From Calonectria ilicicola (Eukaryota > Ascomycota > Sordariomycetes > Hypocreales > Nectriaceae), in the NCBI GenBank assembly GCA_020809705.1, contig CP085829.1:2976001-3040000 (forward strand): a stretch of DNA of 64,000 bases. Reading direction: 5' to 3'. The first letter of the stretch is position 1, and the number at the start of each line of letters is the position of its first letter. This document shows, piece after piece, positions 1 through 12,641 of the stretch. A program made the translations under genes and the position numbers. The notes beneath the pieces are model-generated. The model was not told the origin of the DNA, searched no databases, and saw only the letters and a list, made by a program, of their open reading frames with translations.

Positions 1-1324
1 ATTCAGATGCATCGCGCAGAGGCTTTTGCGCATACACGCAATGGAAGGAAACATTTGCGTGGACACTTGGATCCCTTAGGCCTTCGCGGACATTGGCAAG
101 GAACATTTCAAAGCCCTCTTGGTTCCACTTCAAGCCACGGTGCAGTGGGAGAAAACCGAGGCCATGGGCTCCCTCCATCATGATGTCGTGCATTTCTTGG
201 CCAAGGTCTTTGAGATGTTGGTCCTGGTGCCAGGGCCCGACCGGTACATTGCAGGAAAAAGGCTCCATGGTGGTGAAGCCAGCCTGAAACAGCATGTTGG
301 GAAGCTGGGAGCTTATGTATGGGTTGACGTTGTACTTGGACAGCCCTTCAGCGACATAAGCGGCCAAGCAGGCGGGTGCCCAAGTGTTGGGCATGGAACC
401 ATCTTCAGAAGAAACGGCCCAGTGGAAGTCTTGAATCTCGACCCAGCCTCCGGGCTTGAGGGCTCTGGGGGCATGTTAGTCCGGATCCGGCGATGTCGTG
501 GATGTGAATTCCGCAGTGCGGGGTGAAATGAGCGAGACAAGACAGGAGGAGCAGATGGGAAAAGGAAGTTGAAACAGGGGCGCGGAAAAAGAAAGCAAGA
601 CTCACTCGTAGGCCTGATAGAGGAGGACGGGCCAGTCTCTGATGGCGAGCGCCATGTTGCGCAGGAAGACGAAGTCAAGTGAGTCGGGTGACTCGACCCA
701 GGGCGCCTCGGCGTCATCAATAAAAAACTTGGTGTTGGGAGGCACCCAATTGGGCTGGATTGGACTGAGGTCGGTGCCCACGACCTCGGCTCCAGGGTAC
801 TTCTCGCTCACTCCAAACCCTCAAGGTCAGCTAGGGTGGCTCGAAAACATGTAGGTCTCTCCAGAAGAAAGCAGAGAGAGGTCACGGTACGCACTTTTTA
901 TGGCCCACGAACCGGTTCCTGTGCCGACATCGACGATGTTCTGGGGATAGCGGAGGGGGGAGAGGTGTAGGCGGCCAGCGAGGATCTTGAGGGCAGCGCT
1001 GTGCTTCATTTCCTCGACCATCTGCTCCTGGATGTCGTTGGGAAGAAAGTAGCGGCCCTGCTTGTATGAGTGGTAGCGGCGCGTGCCCTCCCAGCAGGGA
1101 AAGTCGATGCTCGACGTTATCGAGACAGATGTGCTGGAGGCGGAGGCGGAGGCGGCGTCGGCGTCGGCGTCGGCGTCGGAGTCGTAGCCGGGATCAACGT
1201 TGGCGGTGTCGTGGGTGGCGCCACGGTTGGGCTCGACGGGCGGCATGTTGAGCAGCGTGGCCACGGCCAGCGGAGAGTCTTTTGGGGGAGACATGGCGTG
1301 GACTTGGTTGCAGACAGGGTGCAA
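1..1324 (-). CDS. LaeA-like SAM-dependent methyltransferase, 3' end beyond the window
   Basis: Three exons can be joined in frame: 1324-895, 810-606 and 464 to the window edge, with introns 894-811 (GTGCGT donor) and 605-465 (GTGAGT donor). The N-terminus is low complexity, with alternating Asp-Ala and Ser-Ala. It is followed by the block typical of fungal LaeA/UMTA-type methyltransferases: a Y-H-x-Y-K-x-G-x-Y stretch, then the SAM motif I VDVGTGTGSWAI. After the first intron comes the motif II region, VVGTDLSPIQPNW, and the exon 3 stretch LKPGGWVEIQDFHW is motif III-like. In this family the substrate is usually unknown; members act as nuclear regulators of secondary metabolism or in small-molecule or peptide methylation. 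The start is either Met at 1324 or, more likely, Met at 1294 (MSPPKDSP). A short ATLLN motif near the N-terminus resembles the repeats of the 56.7-58.1 kb protein. The stop codon is not in the window. Confidence 0.85.
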
Positions 1325-3287
1325 GACGGCGGGGAGGGCGGGCGATTAAAACATGGGCGAAGACGGACAGGATGAGGAGGAAGTCGGGCGGTGGGCTCAG
1401 TAAGCGAGGCGGTGCGACAGGGCCGGAATGCGAGGGAGGAAGGCAGCAAGAAGTGGGAGGAGGTGGGACGAGGTGGTGGAGGCTGAAAGCTAGAGCTAGA
1501 GCGGAGAAGGAGGGTTGCAAGGTTGGAGGGCCGGAGGGCTAATTGGAGGGTCGCGGAGGGCCGTGGAGGAGGGCCGTGGAGGAGGGTTGTAGAGGACCGT
1601 AGAGGGTCGTAGAGGGTTGACTAGAAGGTTTAGAGGGCTAGAGGGTTCGGATGATCGCTGCTGAGTGGAGTGGAGCGGAGCGGGCGATCTCGAGAAGGGG
1701 GCGGTGTGTGGAGTATAGAAGGTATGGATCGGGAGTGCGAAAAGACCCCGAGGCCCCCTGTGGGCTCTGGACCGAGCGGGCGCTTTGTGCGGCGACCGTT
1801 GGACACGACACGGGCGCAGAAGACAGCACTAGCTTGGCGCGCGCTAGCACTGTGCGAAAGAAGTGAGTGCAGATGGATGGAGGTGGGATCGAATCAAAAG
1901 CAAATGGGGACACGGGTGAGCGAGGAAACAAGGACGCACACGGAGGAAACCCGCGAGTCATGCTGTGCTGGCATTTCAACCCTGCGTGAAATAATTACGA
2001 AAAAAAAAAAAAAACACCAAGGCCGTCTGCATCTGCTTCCGCGTTCACACCCGTCGCCCCGCGTCCCGGCCGCCTCGACGCCTGTGTGCGTCGTCTTTGT
2101 GCCATTGTGTTGGCGGGACCAGACCACACACCACACACACCTTTCCCTCGCCCGCCCCGTTCCAGCTTCACTCTCACGGCCCTAGACTGGACTCGCCGCC
2201 GACAACCCTGTTCCTGGCCGCGGTTGCGCTAGACGTCGGCACAACGTTCAGTTAGCGCACGGGAACTAGCGATCTGACAAGGCTCCTATTTTTTTTTTCC
2301 TGACAGGGTGCGAGGATTCCCCCATCTGAGCAAAAGGGCCTAAAGCTCGATCCATCCCAGTCTTAACTCGATACATCCTGGTGCCCAGACCGTGAGCGGC
2401 CATGGCCGTCGCCGGACCAGCTTTCAAAGTCAGCGGGCCTGGTGCCGAGCGCCGTGCACTCTGGAGCGGCCCGCCAGAGCAACTGGAAGCTTAAAAAAAA
2501 AAAAAAAAAAAGGGAATCAATTAAAAACAGCTAGTTTATTGAGATATATATATATATATATATATTTCCTGAGCAGCTTTCCCCTTTGCTGGCGAGAGAG
2601 CATCCTTCGCCACGGCTCTCGCTCGGATCGATCGTGCAGTGTGCATCTTGCACCGTCCAGGTGCCAGTGCATCGCTTTTGTTGTTTCCTCCGTCCTGCCC
2701 GGCACACCCTCTCCAGCGGGCTACTGACGCTTTCAATAATGCCTCACCCCCTCCAAGACAAGACACGACACGACACCCCTCGTGTGGCTGGCGCAGCATT
2801 GTCGGCCGTCTTCCCTGTCGAGTCCCGCCCATGTATCGGTACGTACTCGGTACCCCCCTCCCCCAGCGCTGCTCTTGTTTCTCCTTTCCTTTTCTGAGCC
2901 ATCGCTTTATTTTTCCTCAAAACCCGGTCCAACCTGGGCCCTAGGAAGACCCTTGTTTCCGCTCCCCATTATGTCAGCACCCACCATGGTGCAACCACAC
3001 AACGCTATTAAGACGTCCCGAGTCCACTTTCCCTAACGGGAGCAAGCCGCTTGGGACCTGCAACCACAACTGGCTCTCATACTATTCCACCACCCCCGGC
3101 TTCTCTTCTCTTCCAGCTTCTTCTTCCTTTCATCCTCACTGTATCACGTATTACCACCTATCTTGTCCCCTTGAATTTTGTCTTTGTCTCCACAACCTCC
3201 TTTCCCTCTGCGCTTCGCGGACCGCCGGGGAGGCACAACTACGCGAAACGCAGCATTTTGTTACCTCAAACCACTTCTACCTCCATC
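1325..3287. other. intergenic region between divergent genes
   Basis: No coding region is recognised here. It is the shared upstream region of the methyltransferase (-) and the 665-residue gene (+). It contains an A14 run near 2000, an A18 run near 2493 and a (TA)n microsatellite at about 2543-2565. The last 500 bases before the + strand gene are C/T-rich, as is common in fungal promoters and leaders. Confidence 0.6.
2543..2565. repeat. (TA)n microsatellite
   Basis: About eleven TA units in the intergenic region upstream of the 665-residue gene. Confidence 0.9.
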
Positions 3288-5522
3288 ATGGCCTCTCAGT
3301 CCGCGCCCGCCTCTACTACTCCCTCTCCAGCCCTGAAATCTGCCCCTGCTCCCTCCCCCGTCGGTCAGTTGACGGTCTGGCAGCAACCTCACTTCCACCT
3401 CAGCCAGAGGTGTTGCCTTTGTAAGCAATTGTACAAGCCTCTGAGGGATAGAATTGTTGCAAGTATGTCTCCGCCGTGTTTGGAAGCCCCCTTTCCTCAT
3501 GATTTACCGCTCCTTCTAACCGTGATAACTTGCCAAAAGTAACCTCGTCCGAGGGTTCACTGACCCACACTGAAGTGGCATTATGCCATTTTTGCTTCCC
3601 TCCGCAGGGGAATGCAATAGACGCCTATAACTTGGCGCCCTACAGGTACAGAAGCCGCACCAGCACCAACCCTTTCCCTCATGGGTGTCGCGAGAGAGAT
3701 TGTTCTCCGGCGAATCCCGATACAATCAACCGACCCCAGATTTTGACACTTCACCTGAGCTGCTTCAATCGACTCACTTGTTTGGACGGGAAAGACAATG
3801 TGTTCAAAAGATTCTCATGGTTGATGCGATGCAGGTCATCTCCTTTCGCGGGCGCTCCCCGACTCCATATTCGACCCATGTCACCGTACCCTGTGTGCCC
3901 TAGCTCTAGTTCCCCTCAAGCCATCAACCTGGTTGGCACCCACCGCTTTGAGTCTCCATTCTGGAAGCTTGCCAGATCCATGGAAGTGGAGTGGCGTCTA
4001 AAGACCATGCGCCAAGGGAGCAGTGGGGATGTTGACATGGCCGTCGTCAAAGACTGGAAGCGCGGCGATGGCTATCACAGTCTGAAGAAGCACCACGAAC
4101 ACCTCCGAACGGTTCGCATCGCACTCGATGCCTATGGTATTCAAAAGATTGAACGCCTTTTTCAAAAGCCCGAACCATTTTCACAGGTCAAGCCCGACGA
4201 CAAAGCCTACATTGTCGTGGATGATTGGGAAATCCAAGGAGTTACTCTTGCTTTAAAGGTAGGTAGTCCTGCTTCACAATCCCCTCTGGGTATATTTTGG
4301 AGCTAACGTTCCTTCGCCTCAAGTGGGATTTGGGGCGAATAGTGCTGCCGGACCACCACCCCGGGCTGCAGGTTTGGGATACGCCAACCCCGCCGCACAT
4401 TGAATATTACGGACCACGTAACACTGGCACTCCTGTCAACGGTGATAATGTAGCTGGCACCCTCGTCAATGACCCTAATGGGGACACGTATCACCTCGAC
4501 CAGTGCGAGTGGATGCTACAGGAATGTGACTTGGCTGGCTCGCCTTATAGTCGCATGTCGAGGTTCTATACCATCGACTTGACATCTGTTACCGGGTTGA
4601 CGTTTCTCTACGGACCCACAAGGGGATTGATCGCAATCCACGGCCACACTGCCACAAAGCCTGTGGTAGAGGTTCCCCGTGAGGCCCCTGAAAACATGCA
4701 CTGGATCTACATGCCTGTCCCTCCGGATGATGAAATCATGTCGATAGGGGCTCACATAGTGTCCATCTGTGGAGGTCGCATCCACACTCCTGCTTTTCAG
4801 GTAGGCAGCGCATTGTTCTTCAAAGACGGGCTCTTGGCTAACTGGAATAGATTACAACTAGGCTGACAGGCACAGTATATGTGGGATCCTTGCATCTTGG
4901 GAGAACACCTCAGAATGTTTATTCCAGAGACGTAAAGCAACTCATGTACAACAGGGTTGACCGTGAGCGTGGCTTGGGCACCGTAGACACGTTTGGACTT
5001 TTCCCAAGAGACCCCTCTCGCATCATCAATGATGCCTCGATATCTGCTGAGGAGGCCGAGGAGCTTGAGCAATACGATGACTATCCCTTCTACTACTCCT
5101 GGGCTCCTTTGGAAGACGTCGCCCGCATCCGAATCTACCGCCATGACCACAAGAAAGGTTCACTGCAAGGGATGCTTATTGACTACAGGAATGGTGGTCA
5201 GAGGAGGCTAGGAAGATACCGAGCTGACTCAATTCTGGCAGAGGACTGCAAGAATCCCACTGGGTTTTGTGTCTATAACGTCCACCCACACAATCCGAGT
5301 TACGACCCAGCCGGCAATGCTGGATGGATCTGGCTACCTGACCTGGAAAGAACAGAGCACTTGCAGCAAGGCTGGGGTTGGTATCCCATGCAGGGTGAGT
5401 TACGATTGTCATTTCGCGGTGATGAGGTGTGGTTATCAGTGGATAAGGAGCCTCGGCCGCTTGAGTCCTATTTAATTCCTATAGTGGAGGGGGATAGCGT
5501 ACGGTACACAATAGGAAGTTAA
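3288..5522 (+). CDS. uncharacterised protein with N-terminal CxxC motif, multi-exon, possibly decaying
   Basis: A frame-consistent model uses exons 3288-3462, 3540-4258, 4324-4774 and 4870-5522, giving 665 residues. The N-terminus is Ala/Pro/Ser-rich and is followed by a Cys-x2-Cys element (CCLCKQLYKPLRDRIVA). The rest is a mixed globular sequence without a motif I can name; its general look is that of large lineage-specific fungal families. Intron 1 (GTATGT donor) and intron 2 (GTAGGT donor) fit well. The third intron is odd: the strong donor GTAGGC at 4801 does not keep frame with either acceptor (4869 or 4875), whereas a weak GTCGCA donor at 4775 does. Within exon 2, another frame from about 3740 to 3850 reads a more protein-like stretch (HLFGRERQCVQKILMVDAM), hinting at compensating indels. 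Function is not known. Confidence 0.55.
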
Positions 5523-8500
5523 AGCTAAGGGACTACTGAGACGAGATTGAAGGGAAAAATAGATTGTGGGAGGAGGTATACTCAGGGCACCTAAAAAAAA
5601 ATTCATGGTGAATGGCGACGCACTTGATTGTGCTGGCAGAGACGAGGAGGGAGGGATTGAGTGGATTTGATTTGGACAACGGACTAGCAATCACTACATG
5701 AATAATGAGTACAATTATAAGGCGAATGCGACGTTTATTTTCCTTGGTAATACTCTGGTGATGACTTTTGTTGTGCTTTGAAGGTTTGTGATGTGCATAA
5801 CAAGGTGAGTAACAAGTTCCAGGCACCGGAAATAGCCGAACCCACACCCTGTGTGCGAGGAGCCCTAGTCAGACATGGTACCCATGTGAAGCTAGCGAAC
5901 GTGGTGGATGGAGACACATGATGGTGCCTTTAGGACAATGGAACACCAAACAAGGGAAAAAAGGGCTGGAATAATACTGCTTTCCCTTTTGGGTTTCATC
6001 CGAGTCGCGACTCCTGTGCAATGCATGGCGAGTGAGTGCATTCCCCCCACTTAATCGGACCACATCTTGTGATGCACTGCATTTGATGGACTTGGATGGA
6101 AGAGAGTCGAAAAGAGGAAGCAAAAAAAACACACGCCCTTAGTTTTTTTTTTGGCACTAATGCCGGCAGGCGGGAGGTTCGTGGGGGTGCTGGGTTGATG
6201 TTAATTCCCCAGATTCTCGGCCTCCAAATCCTTGTGTGGTTTTGCACCCCGCTAAAACCTGACTTGCATGGATCCATCGTTCAACGTCAAACGTGAATGC
6301 GCCGATCAACAAAGGCAGAGCCCACCGGCTGGCCCTTGCTCAGCCACTATTTAGGTGGGTGGAGAAGGGCGGCAAATTGGTGTTTGCTCGGGCCTTGCTT
6401 GACACCTGTCGCGGCGAGCTGGTGCGTGCTAAAGATAAACTTGGCGAATGCGATTAGTGCACGGCTCGGACCTTGGACTCTGAGCTAGGGCAGCACGTCA
6501 GCGAAAGCAGTTGAGGAAAAGAGGACAACGAGGGCTAGGTGCATGATGCGGTTGGTTTGTTTGTTGGCGCGCGCCCGGCAGTTCCACCAGCGCCCCGATC
6601 GATTTCGGGCCTCAGGAACCCACTCATGTGGATGCTTTTACCTTGAATTGTGGAGGGGCAGAGAGAGGGGCAGGCAGAGGGGCAGAGGGGGTGGAGGGGC
6701 GGAGGGGTGGAGGAGCTGAGCGGACAGATAGACAGACAGACAGACAGACAGAAAGACAAGGTGGTGATGGTGGTGGCGTTAGTGGTAGTGGTAGTGGTAG
6801 TGGTAGTGGCAATGGGAGTGATCATGGTCGAGGCTCTCAACTCTGACTGAGCAGCGGGATGCGAAATTGCCAAATTGAGCACATGCTCCGGCGGCCTGAC
6901 CGCCACCTGGAGTTGCACGAGGTGGATTTGGTTAATGCTCAGCTCCGCGAATGTGCAAGACCAGGCTTTTATCGGGCCTCAGAAGCCAGGCAATTAACGG
7001 GGCTCCTGCCAGAGGCGTTTCGAAGTAATGGGCGATACGGGATATTGGGTGGCCGGCTCGCAGCCTGTGGCGGTGGGCGCGTGAAGAGGGGGTTGAAAAC
7101 ACGACCGAAAAGGGTGTCGCGTCATGCCACGGGACTTGTCAGTTGTGACAAGGCAGACACGGGTTGGGCGGCTTGCTGCCAAGACGGTGGAAATAACAAT
7201 AACAACGATGGAAACGATTACGACGGCGACGAGCAGAAGCATCAAGAAAAAAAAAAAAAGGAATTGCTTCTTGTCTCACCGGTCCAGCAGATGGTCCGGG
7301 CAACCCTGCTGAAAGGGGTGTGAAGATGGCGAACGACATTTGCTGTTGCATGCACCGGTGTGGGAAGCTGCAGTGTGATGTGACAGCCAGCAGGAGCGAT
7401 ACACAATCACAGCGGCCCTGTGTGCTGGATCGGCGTGCTGCCCAAAGCTGGCTTGTTCAACCTGCCCTCTCTCATCACACTTCCTCCCCTTTCCCCCCTT
7501 TCCCCCCTCCCGCTCTGAGCTGTGTATTTTTTTTTTCTTGGTACAAGCGCTGCACAATTGTTCGACACAGCGACCACTGCCAGATTGACTCCAAATACGA
7601 CTTTGCTGTTACGGTGACTTTGCGGGTCGTGGCGGAAGCGCGGGAGATGGACGAGCATCCAACGATCCGGAAAGTTGGTGGGATGATCTAAGTTACAGCG
7701 CTACTGGGTTGACTTGACTCGTCTTTTCCCGTCATGTCGCTATGTCGCATCGGGCAGTGATGGATCATCGGGCGCTGCTGATGCCTTCGGCCTAACACAA
7801 TGAAAACAACGAGGAAAAAAAAAAAAGTAACGGCGATAGGCGCGGAAACAACACGGTGCCAGGCGTGGGGTGTCGTTCGGCCCTTTGCCTCTTTGGTGGC
7901 TGAGACAGTATTTGGTCCGCCAATGGATGGCCGGGCTTTTGGCCGTGGTATCACCTCGTGCATCTTCATGTTTTCGTTACGACTCTCTCAGCTTCTTTCT
8001 GTCGGCCTCGCAAAAGAAATCTAGCCCGCCCAAGATAACTGAATGCTCGCCTGCCACTGCCAGTCTCCACCCCACAGATTGGTGGACCATACACAGCACG
8101 AAGCGTGCTACGTGTGTCAGACGGGTCCACTATATTGAGACAGTCAGATATTTTCCTTTTCGTTTTTGTTATACTCTGCATACCTGCGCTGCACCGCACT
8201 GCACCTCACCTCACCAGCCGGACGAGACGGCCCAGTTTCCGCCGCTGGCGGGCCATGTACTTGTTCGTCTACTGGTACACGCCGTGACAAGCACCTGTGA
8301 ACCATGGTCGGCTCTCGCCCCCCTCCATCATCGATGGCTCATCTGTCTTGCTTTTGAGGGGCAACGCAGCAGCCCGCACGCCATTCCCACTTCCATTCCC
8401 GCCCGTCCGCCTCTCTTCCTTGGCCAATTGATCAGGCACCTGGTCTGTGGCCGGCAATACCAGCTCCACAGAACACCCCCTCTGCCCCGCTGATTGCCCT

Positions 8501-10827
8501 GCACAAGAGCCAAAATTGACAGGTCGCCAAGACAATCAAGGTCAGGAGCGTGCGCGCCATACCCACATGTACCGCCCGCAAAACGGTACAAACCGCCGAC
8601 CTCAGCACACCAACATGAAGGGCGAGACTCGGCAGATACGGTTTCGGGCGCGGGGAGAAGGGAAGATATGCTCCCGATAGTGCTGATTGGCCATGACGCA
8701 GACCGGCGACACCCGCCATTTCTTCCAATTGGCTCACGGCACACAGGCCATGCTCCCCGGTCTCTCGCTTGTCTCGTGCTGTCCGCTCTTGCCCCCACCA
8801 CCCAGCCTGGGCCACGGGACGGGCCTTTCCCATGAGGGGCAATCTGTCCTGGCGTCATTCCCTCGTGGTCTCAAATCTCAGACTAAAGAGCTGTTAGCTG
8901 CCAGCGAGCAGTTGAGGCTCAACGGGAAAAAAGAGGGCACTGACAGGTGGGCTCACAAATTCTCCCCACGAGAAAACTCCGACTTTCAGAGACATGGTAG
9001 AGGGCTGTAACTGGCAGTTCCTCCCTACCAATGAATTCGTTGCACTGTGTGTCAAGGGCGACAACAAGGGTGGTGACCCAAGCATTTGCACATTGCACAT
9101 GGCGCATTACCTAAACAGCCCCCAGGAGGGGAAGGGAAAAAACAAGTATGGCACGACACGAGCACGCCACATGCTCGTGCCCCTTTCCATCTGTCTTGGA
9201 TGCTGGCTCTCTGCGCGTGCATTTTCGTTGACCGACGCTCCCTATTGATCATCGCGTCTCAGCCAAAGTAGGGAGGGTGAGGGAGTGTGCTTCTGGATAT
9301 GCATGGCTCCGCGCAGTCGACCAATGTCGTTGGATCACGGGGTCATTCATTCGAGACAAATGATGCTAGGTGTGCATCTGTACGACGGTCGACCCCGCGC
9401 GTGAGCTCTTTTTTTTTTTTTTTTTTCTTTGTATATGGATTGGGTGTCGTATTCGGTTGGTTGCGCCGCCCTGCCTCTCAACACAGTGCCGCGTTTGTGG
9501 GTGTGTGGGACGCGCGGAAGCGCCGTCGTCCATCCAGTAAGCCTGACAGCTGCGAGGCTCGAGGGACCTGGGCCGCGAGGGAAAGGCACGGAGTAAATAC
9601 TCACTGCAACGCTACCGTGGTATCACTCAGGGCAAACTGCATTAGGGAGCTGTGACGTGTTGTCTTCCGAGTTGCTTCTGGTCGTGGCTGGGCTTGCAGA
9701 AGCCCCTGATCTGGAAGTGATTGCAGTTGGGGTGATGATCGAGCCGCACCCTGCCCCCTAACCCTCTCGAGCCCACCAGGTCACATTTTTTCCCCTTCCT
9801 TTTGATGCTATCAGAGAAGTGGTAACCATAAGCGATGGTGGGCAGCCAAGGGACCAGGGTGTGTCGCAGAGTAGAGAGAAAAAGAAAAGAAAAAAAGGTT
9901 AGTTCTAGGCATCACTCTTTAGTCAATGTCCACATTCTGACTACCGATGAGTTCCTTCCTCAGTCAGTGCCGGCGAGTCAACGGCCGCGAACGAGACAAC
10001 TTTTTTTATTCCGTCACGGCGAGAGAACAAGGCAAAACCGGGTACTAGGTAAATGTAGACCGGGAACTAAGCTAGACGGCGATCGAAGGCCGAAGAACTG
10101 TTTGTAGCCGCAGGTAATGTGCAGCCAAGCAGGAGGCCATGTCGGCTCCAGTACATGACACAACGAACAGACGGACTGACTCTTTCTTGCGCCGAGGGCG
10201 TGAGTCTTCGGGATGGTTACCCACCTAAAGACGGGTTACATAGCAAAAATAAATTATCCTGCGTTTTGTTGTCATATCACCAAATCCTGCTGGCTTGATA
10301 GCGGACGCAGTGGATGCGAGGAGCGGGTGTCTGCTTGACCGTCCTCGCGCCCTTGACGGATGGGAGCATTGGTGCACGGTAACTTGCCTATGGGCCTATC
10401 GGCATTGTGGTACGAAATGTGATGCCAAACGCTGGCAACCGGCTGCCGCGAAGCGTTTGGTTCAAGTAGTCGACTTGCCTGAGAAGAGGGGCAACCAGAC
10501 AAACGACCGTGAAATAACGAGCACTCGCCGTTTGCAGGCCGAGTGCTTAAAAAGACAGCACGAGTCCCCTCCTTTGTTGTCGTGATCAAGTTCTTTTGTG
10601 ACTTCCCAATCTTGCCTCACTCACACTTTCATCATCTGCCACCACCACCACCACCTCCTCCTCCTCATCACCATTACATTCTTACTTCTCTGTACCAACT
10701 CCTTTGCCATCTCACCACTTTTCTCTTGGCATCATTGTCCGCCACAGCTCTGTTGTGCCACTCGTCCCTGGTCAACAAACCTTGCGACACCACCTCGTGT
10801 CAGTCAAAAATACACCTCAAGATCACG
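5523..10827. other. long gene-free region
   Basis: More than 5 kb without a recognisable gene; the ORFs that exist are short, overlapping and low complexity. It holds a (GACA)n tract near 6727-6757, a G-T-rich (GGTAGT)n tract near 6778-6812, several A or T homopolymers (for example a 19-base T-rich run near 9409) and C/T-rich stretches. The last 250 bases before the gene at 10828 are strongly pyrimidine-rich with (CCA)/(CCT) triplets. No tRNA or rRNA was recognised. Confidence 0.55.
6721..6812. repeat. GACA and GGTAGT microsatellites
   Basis: An imperfect (GACA)n tract at about 6727-6757 is followed by a GGTGGT/GGTAGT hexamer tract at about 6764-6812. Both lie within a gene-free region. Confidence 0.75.
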
Positions 10828-12641
10828 ATGCCAGCACTGCGAACCCTCCCTACAAGAGGATCCCGCAACACCTCCCGACAGCAGGGTGTGTCGGATATTC
10901 CTTCTCTCCCCAACTCGGATCCTATCCCCATCTCTTCCAGCGGACGAAGCCAAATGTCGCGACCGCCGCGAGGTAGCAACTACGACAACACCCCTGGAAG
11001 CAGCCCGGCTGCCTTTCCCATCCAATCGCCCTCTCTTTCGAGGCCTCGAATCAATTGGAGGAATTGGTGCCGCCAGAACCGGGAGGCTATTCTCACCTCT
11101 AGGGCAGGCCGATCGACAAACCAAGCCCGTGGCTCTACGTCGGAGGCCGGCGCTGGAAGCTTGGCCTTGCCGTCAGGTCTACGCCAACCCGTAAATTCAG
11201 GCACCAGTCCCGGTGGCCCCACTTCTGGGTCCGCTCCCGAAGGCAGCGGCGCCGGCCCCACCCCGGTTCTTCAGGAAGAGGAAGAGGAGGAGGATTTTGC
11301 CCATCCCATCATGTTCATGTGGGAGAGTGAGGAAAGTGAGATTTCCGCCGAGACTGCCTCCTACACTTCCCAATTTACCGCAGAGACAGCTAGTGAGTCC
11401 TCCTCTTCCGACCTCACAGGACTTGGGCTTGGCTGGAGCTCAAGCAACGGGCTTTTTGCCCCACCCCTAGCTGTGCTCAACAGCGAACCTGCCTTTGGGG
11501 AGTTTACATCCCCTCGCCATGCCGGCTACGCTACCGCAGCCGGAGCCTATGCGTCAGATGATGGTGAGGTTTCCACGGGTGACTCCTCATCCGAGGCATA
11601 CACTAACCTTCCGGGCTCAATCGTGGGACAGCCACAAACACCTGTTTTTCACGCGCATGATCCTGACATGGACACAGGGCACAATGTCGACGTATCGCCT
11701 AAGTCTGGAGGCTGGGATGAGCACGCCCCGCTTCTTCTAGACTCACCTCCTCCCTACATGCCACCTCGGGAGAATGGTAGGGAGCGTTTCTCGCGGCTTG
11801 AGCATGCGGCACTCAACGCTGGGACTGTAGATCGATTTGCTGCTTACGCGCGATCGCTTCAGCCGCCGACTGCAGACCCTCGTCGCTGGGCGCAATTTTT
11901 CGGCATGATGGTCCGCATGCTCAGCTTTATGATGAGGCAAAGCCGTCACCTCGCATCGTTTTGGACCTTAATCATATTTTGCTGCTTCTTTGTCGCCCGC
12001 GCACAGGGGTGTTGCGGCGACATTCTCAAGGACACATGGGGCCACATTATGTATGTTAGGAGGCTTTCTTGGGAGTTTAACAAACGGAGCAAGCTTTCGA
12101 TTGTTAGGCAGTGTCGTGCGCGGATCACCGGACTCGTTGCTGACGAACTTGCCGTCAACCGGTTCCTCAACTTGCAGCGAATCAAGGGTATGTAATTCCC
12201 GCGTCATCCCCCCCCATCCCACCCTACCTCCTCCACTTTTTACAAGCCTCAGCTAACCAACATAGACTCCGGATATATCGAGTTCGGCCACGGGCCGGCC
12301 CAGAGACGCGCCGCCACGGCCAGCACTGGCTGGCACCAGCCCCAATTTCCCTTGATGCCTCTGGACTTTAGCATTCCGTCTACAATTCCCAAACTGGTAT
12401 ACGACCTGATGGGCGGCCGCAACGGCCGTAGTACGTAAGTTGAGCTGCCATGCACCTTGCCGTCCTTGAAAAGAAACTAACCATTGTGCCGCCCAGCTAT
12501 GACCAAGTGTGCGACGCTCTTGGGCTTTCGCACCTTCTCATTTATCAGTCTCTTCCAGTGCCGATTCCCCCCATGTCCGCCGCCCCACCAGTTGAGGCTG
12601 AGGACACTAACAATCGTCCCCACGATGATGTGTGGGCCTGA
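10828..12641 (+). CDS. serine/proline-rich protein with one membrane segment
   Basis: Exons 10828-12187, 12266-12434 and 12497-12641 join in frame (donors GTATGT and GTAAGT; acceptors TAG and CAG) and give 557 residues. I chose the ATG at 10828 because the longer open frame upstream is pyrimidine-rich leader-like sequence. The first 330 residues are disordered (Ser, Gly, Pro, Thr) with an acidic patch of consecutive Glu near residue 150. A hydrophobic stretch near residues 375-393 (LASFWTLIIFCCFFVARA) looks like a single transmembrane segment or signal anchor. It is followed by a Cys-containing basic segment and a C-terminal region. No catalytic motif is seen. It could be a membrane-anchored regulatory or cell-surface-related protein, but no family is recognised. 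Confidence 0.65.

Noticed and set aside
8328..8858. 176-codon open frame on the minus strand
   Set aside because: Overlaps equally long frames on both strands with no recognisable protein features.
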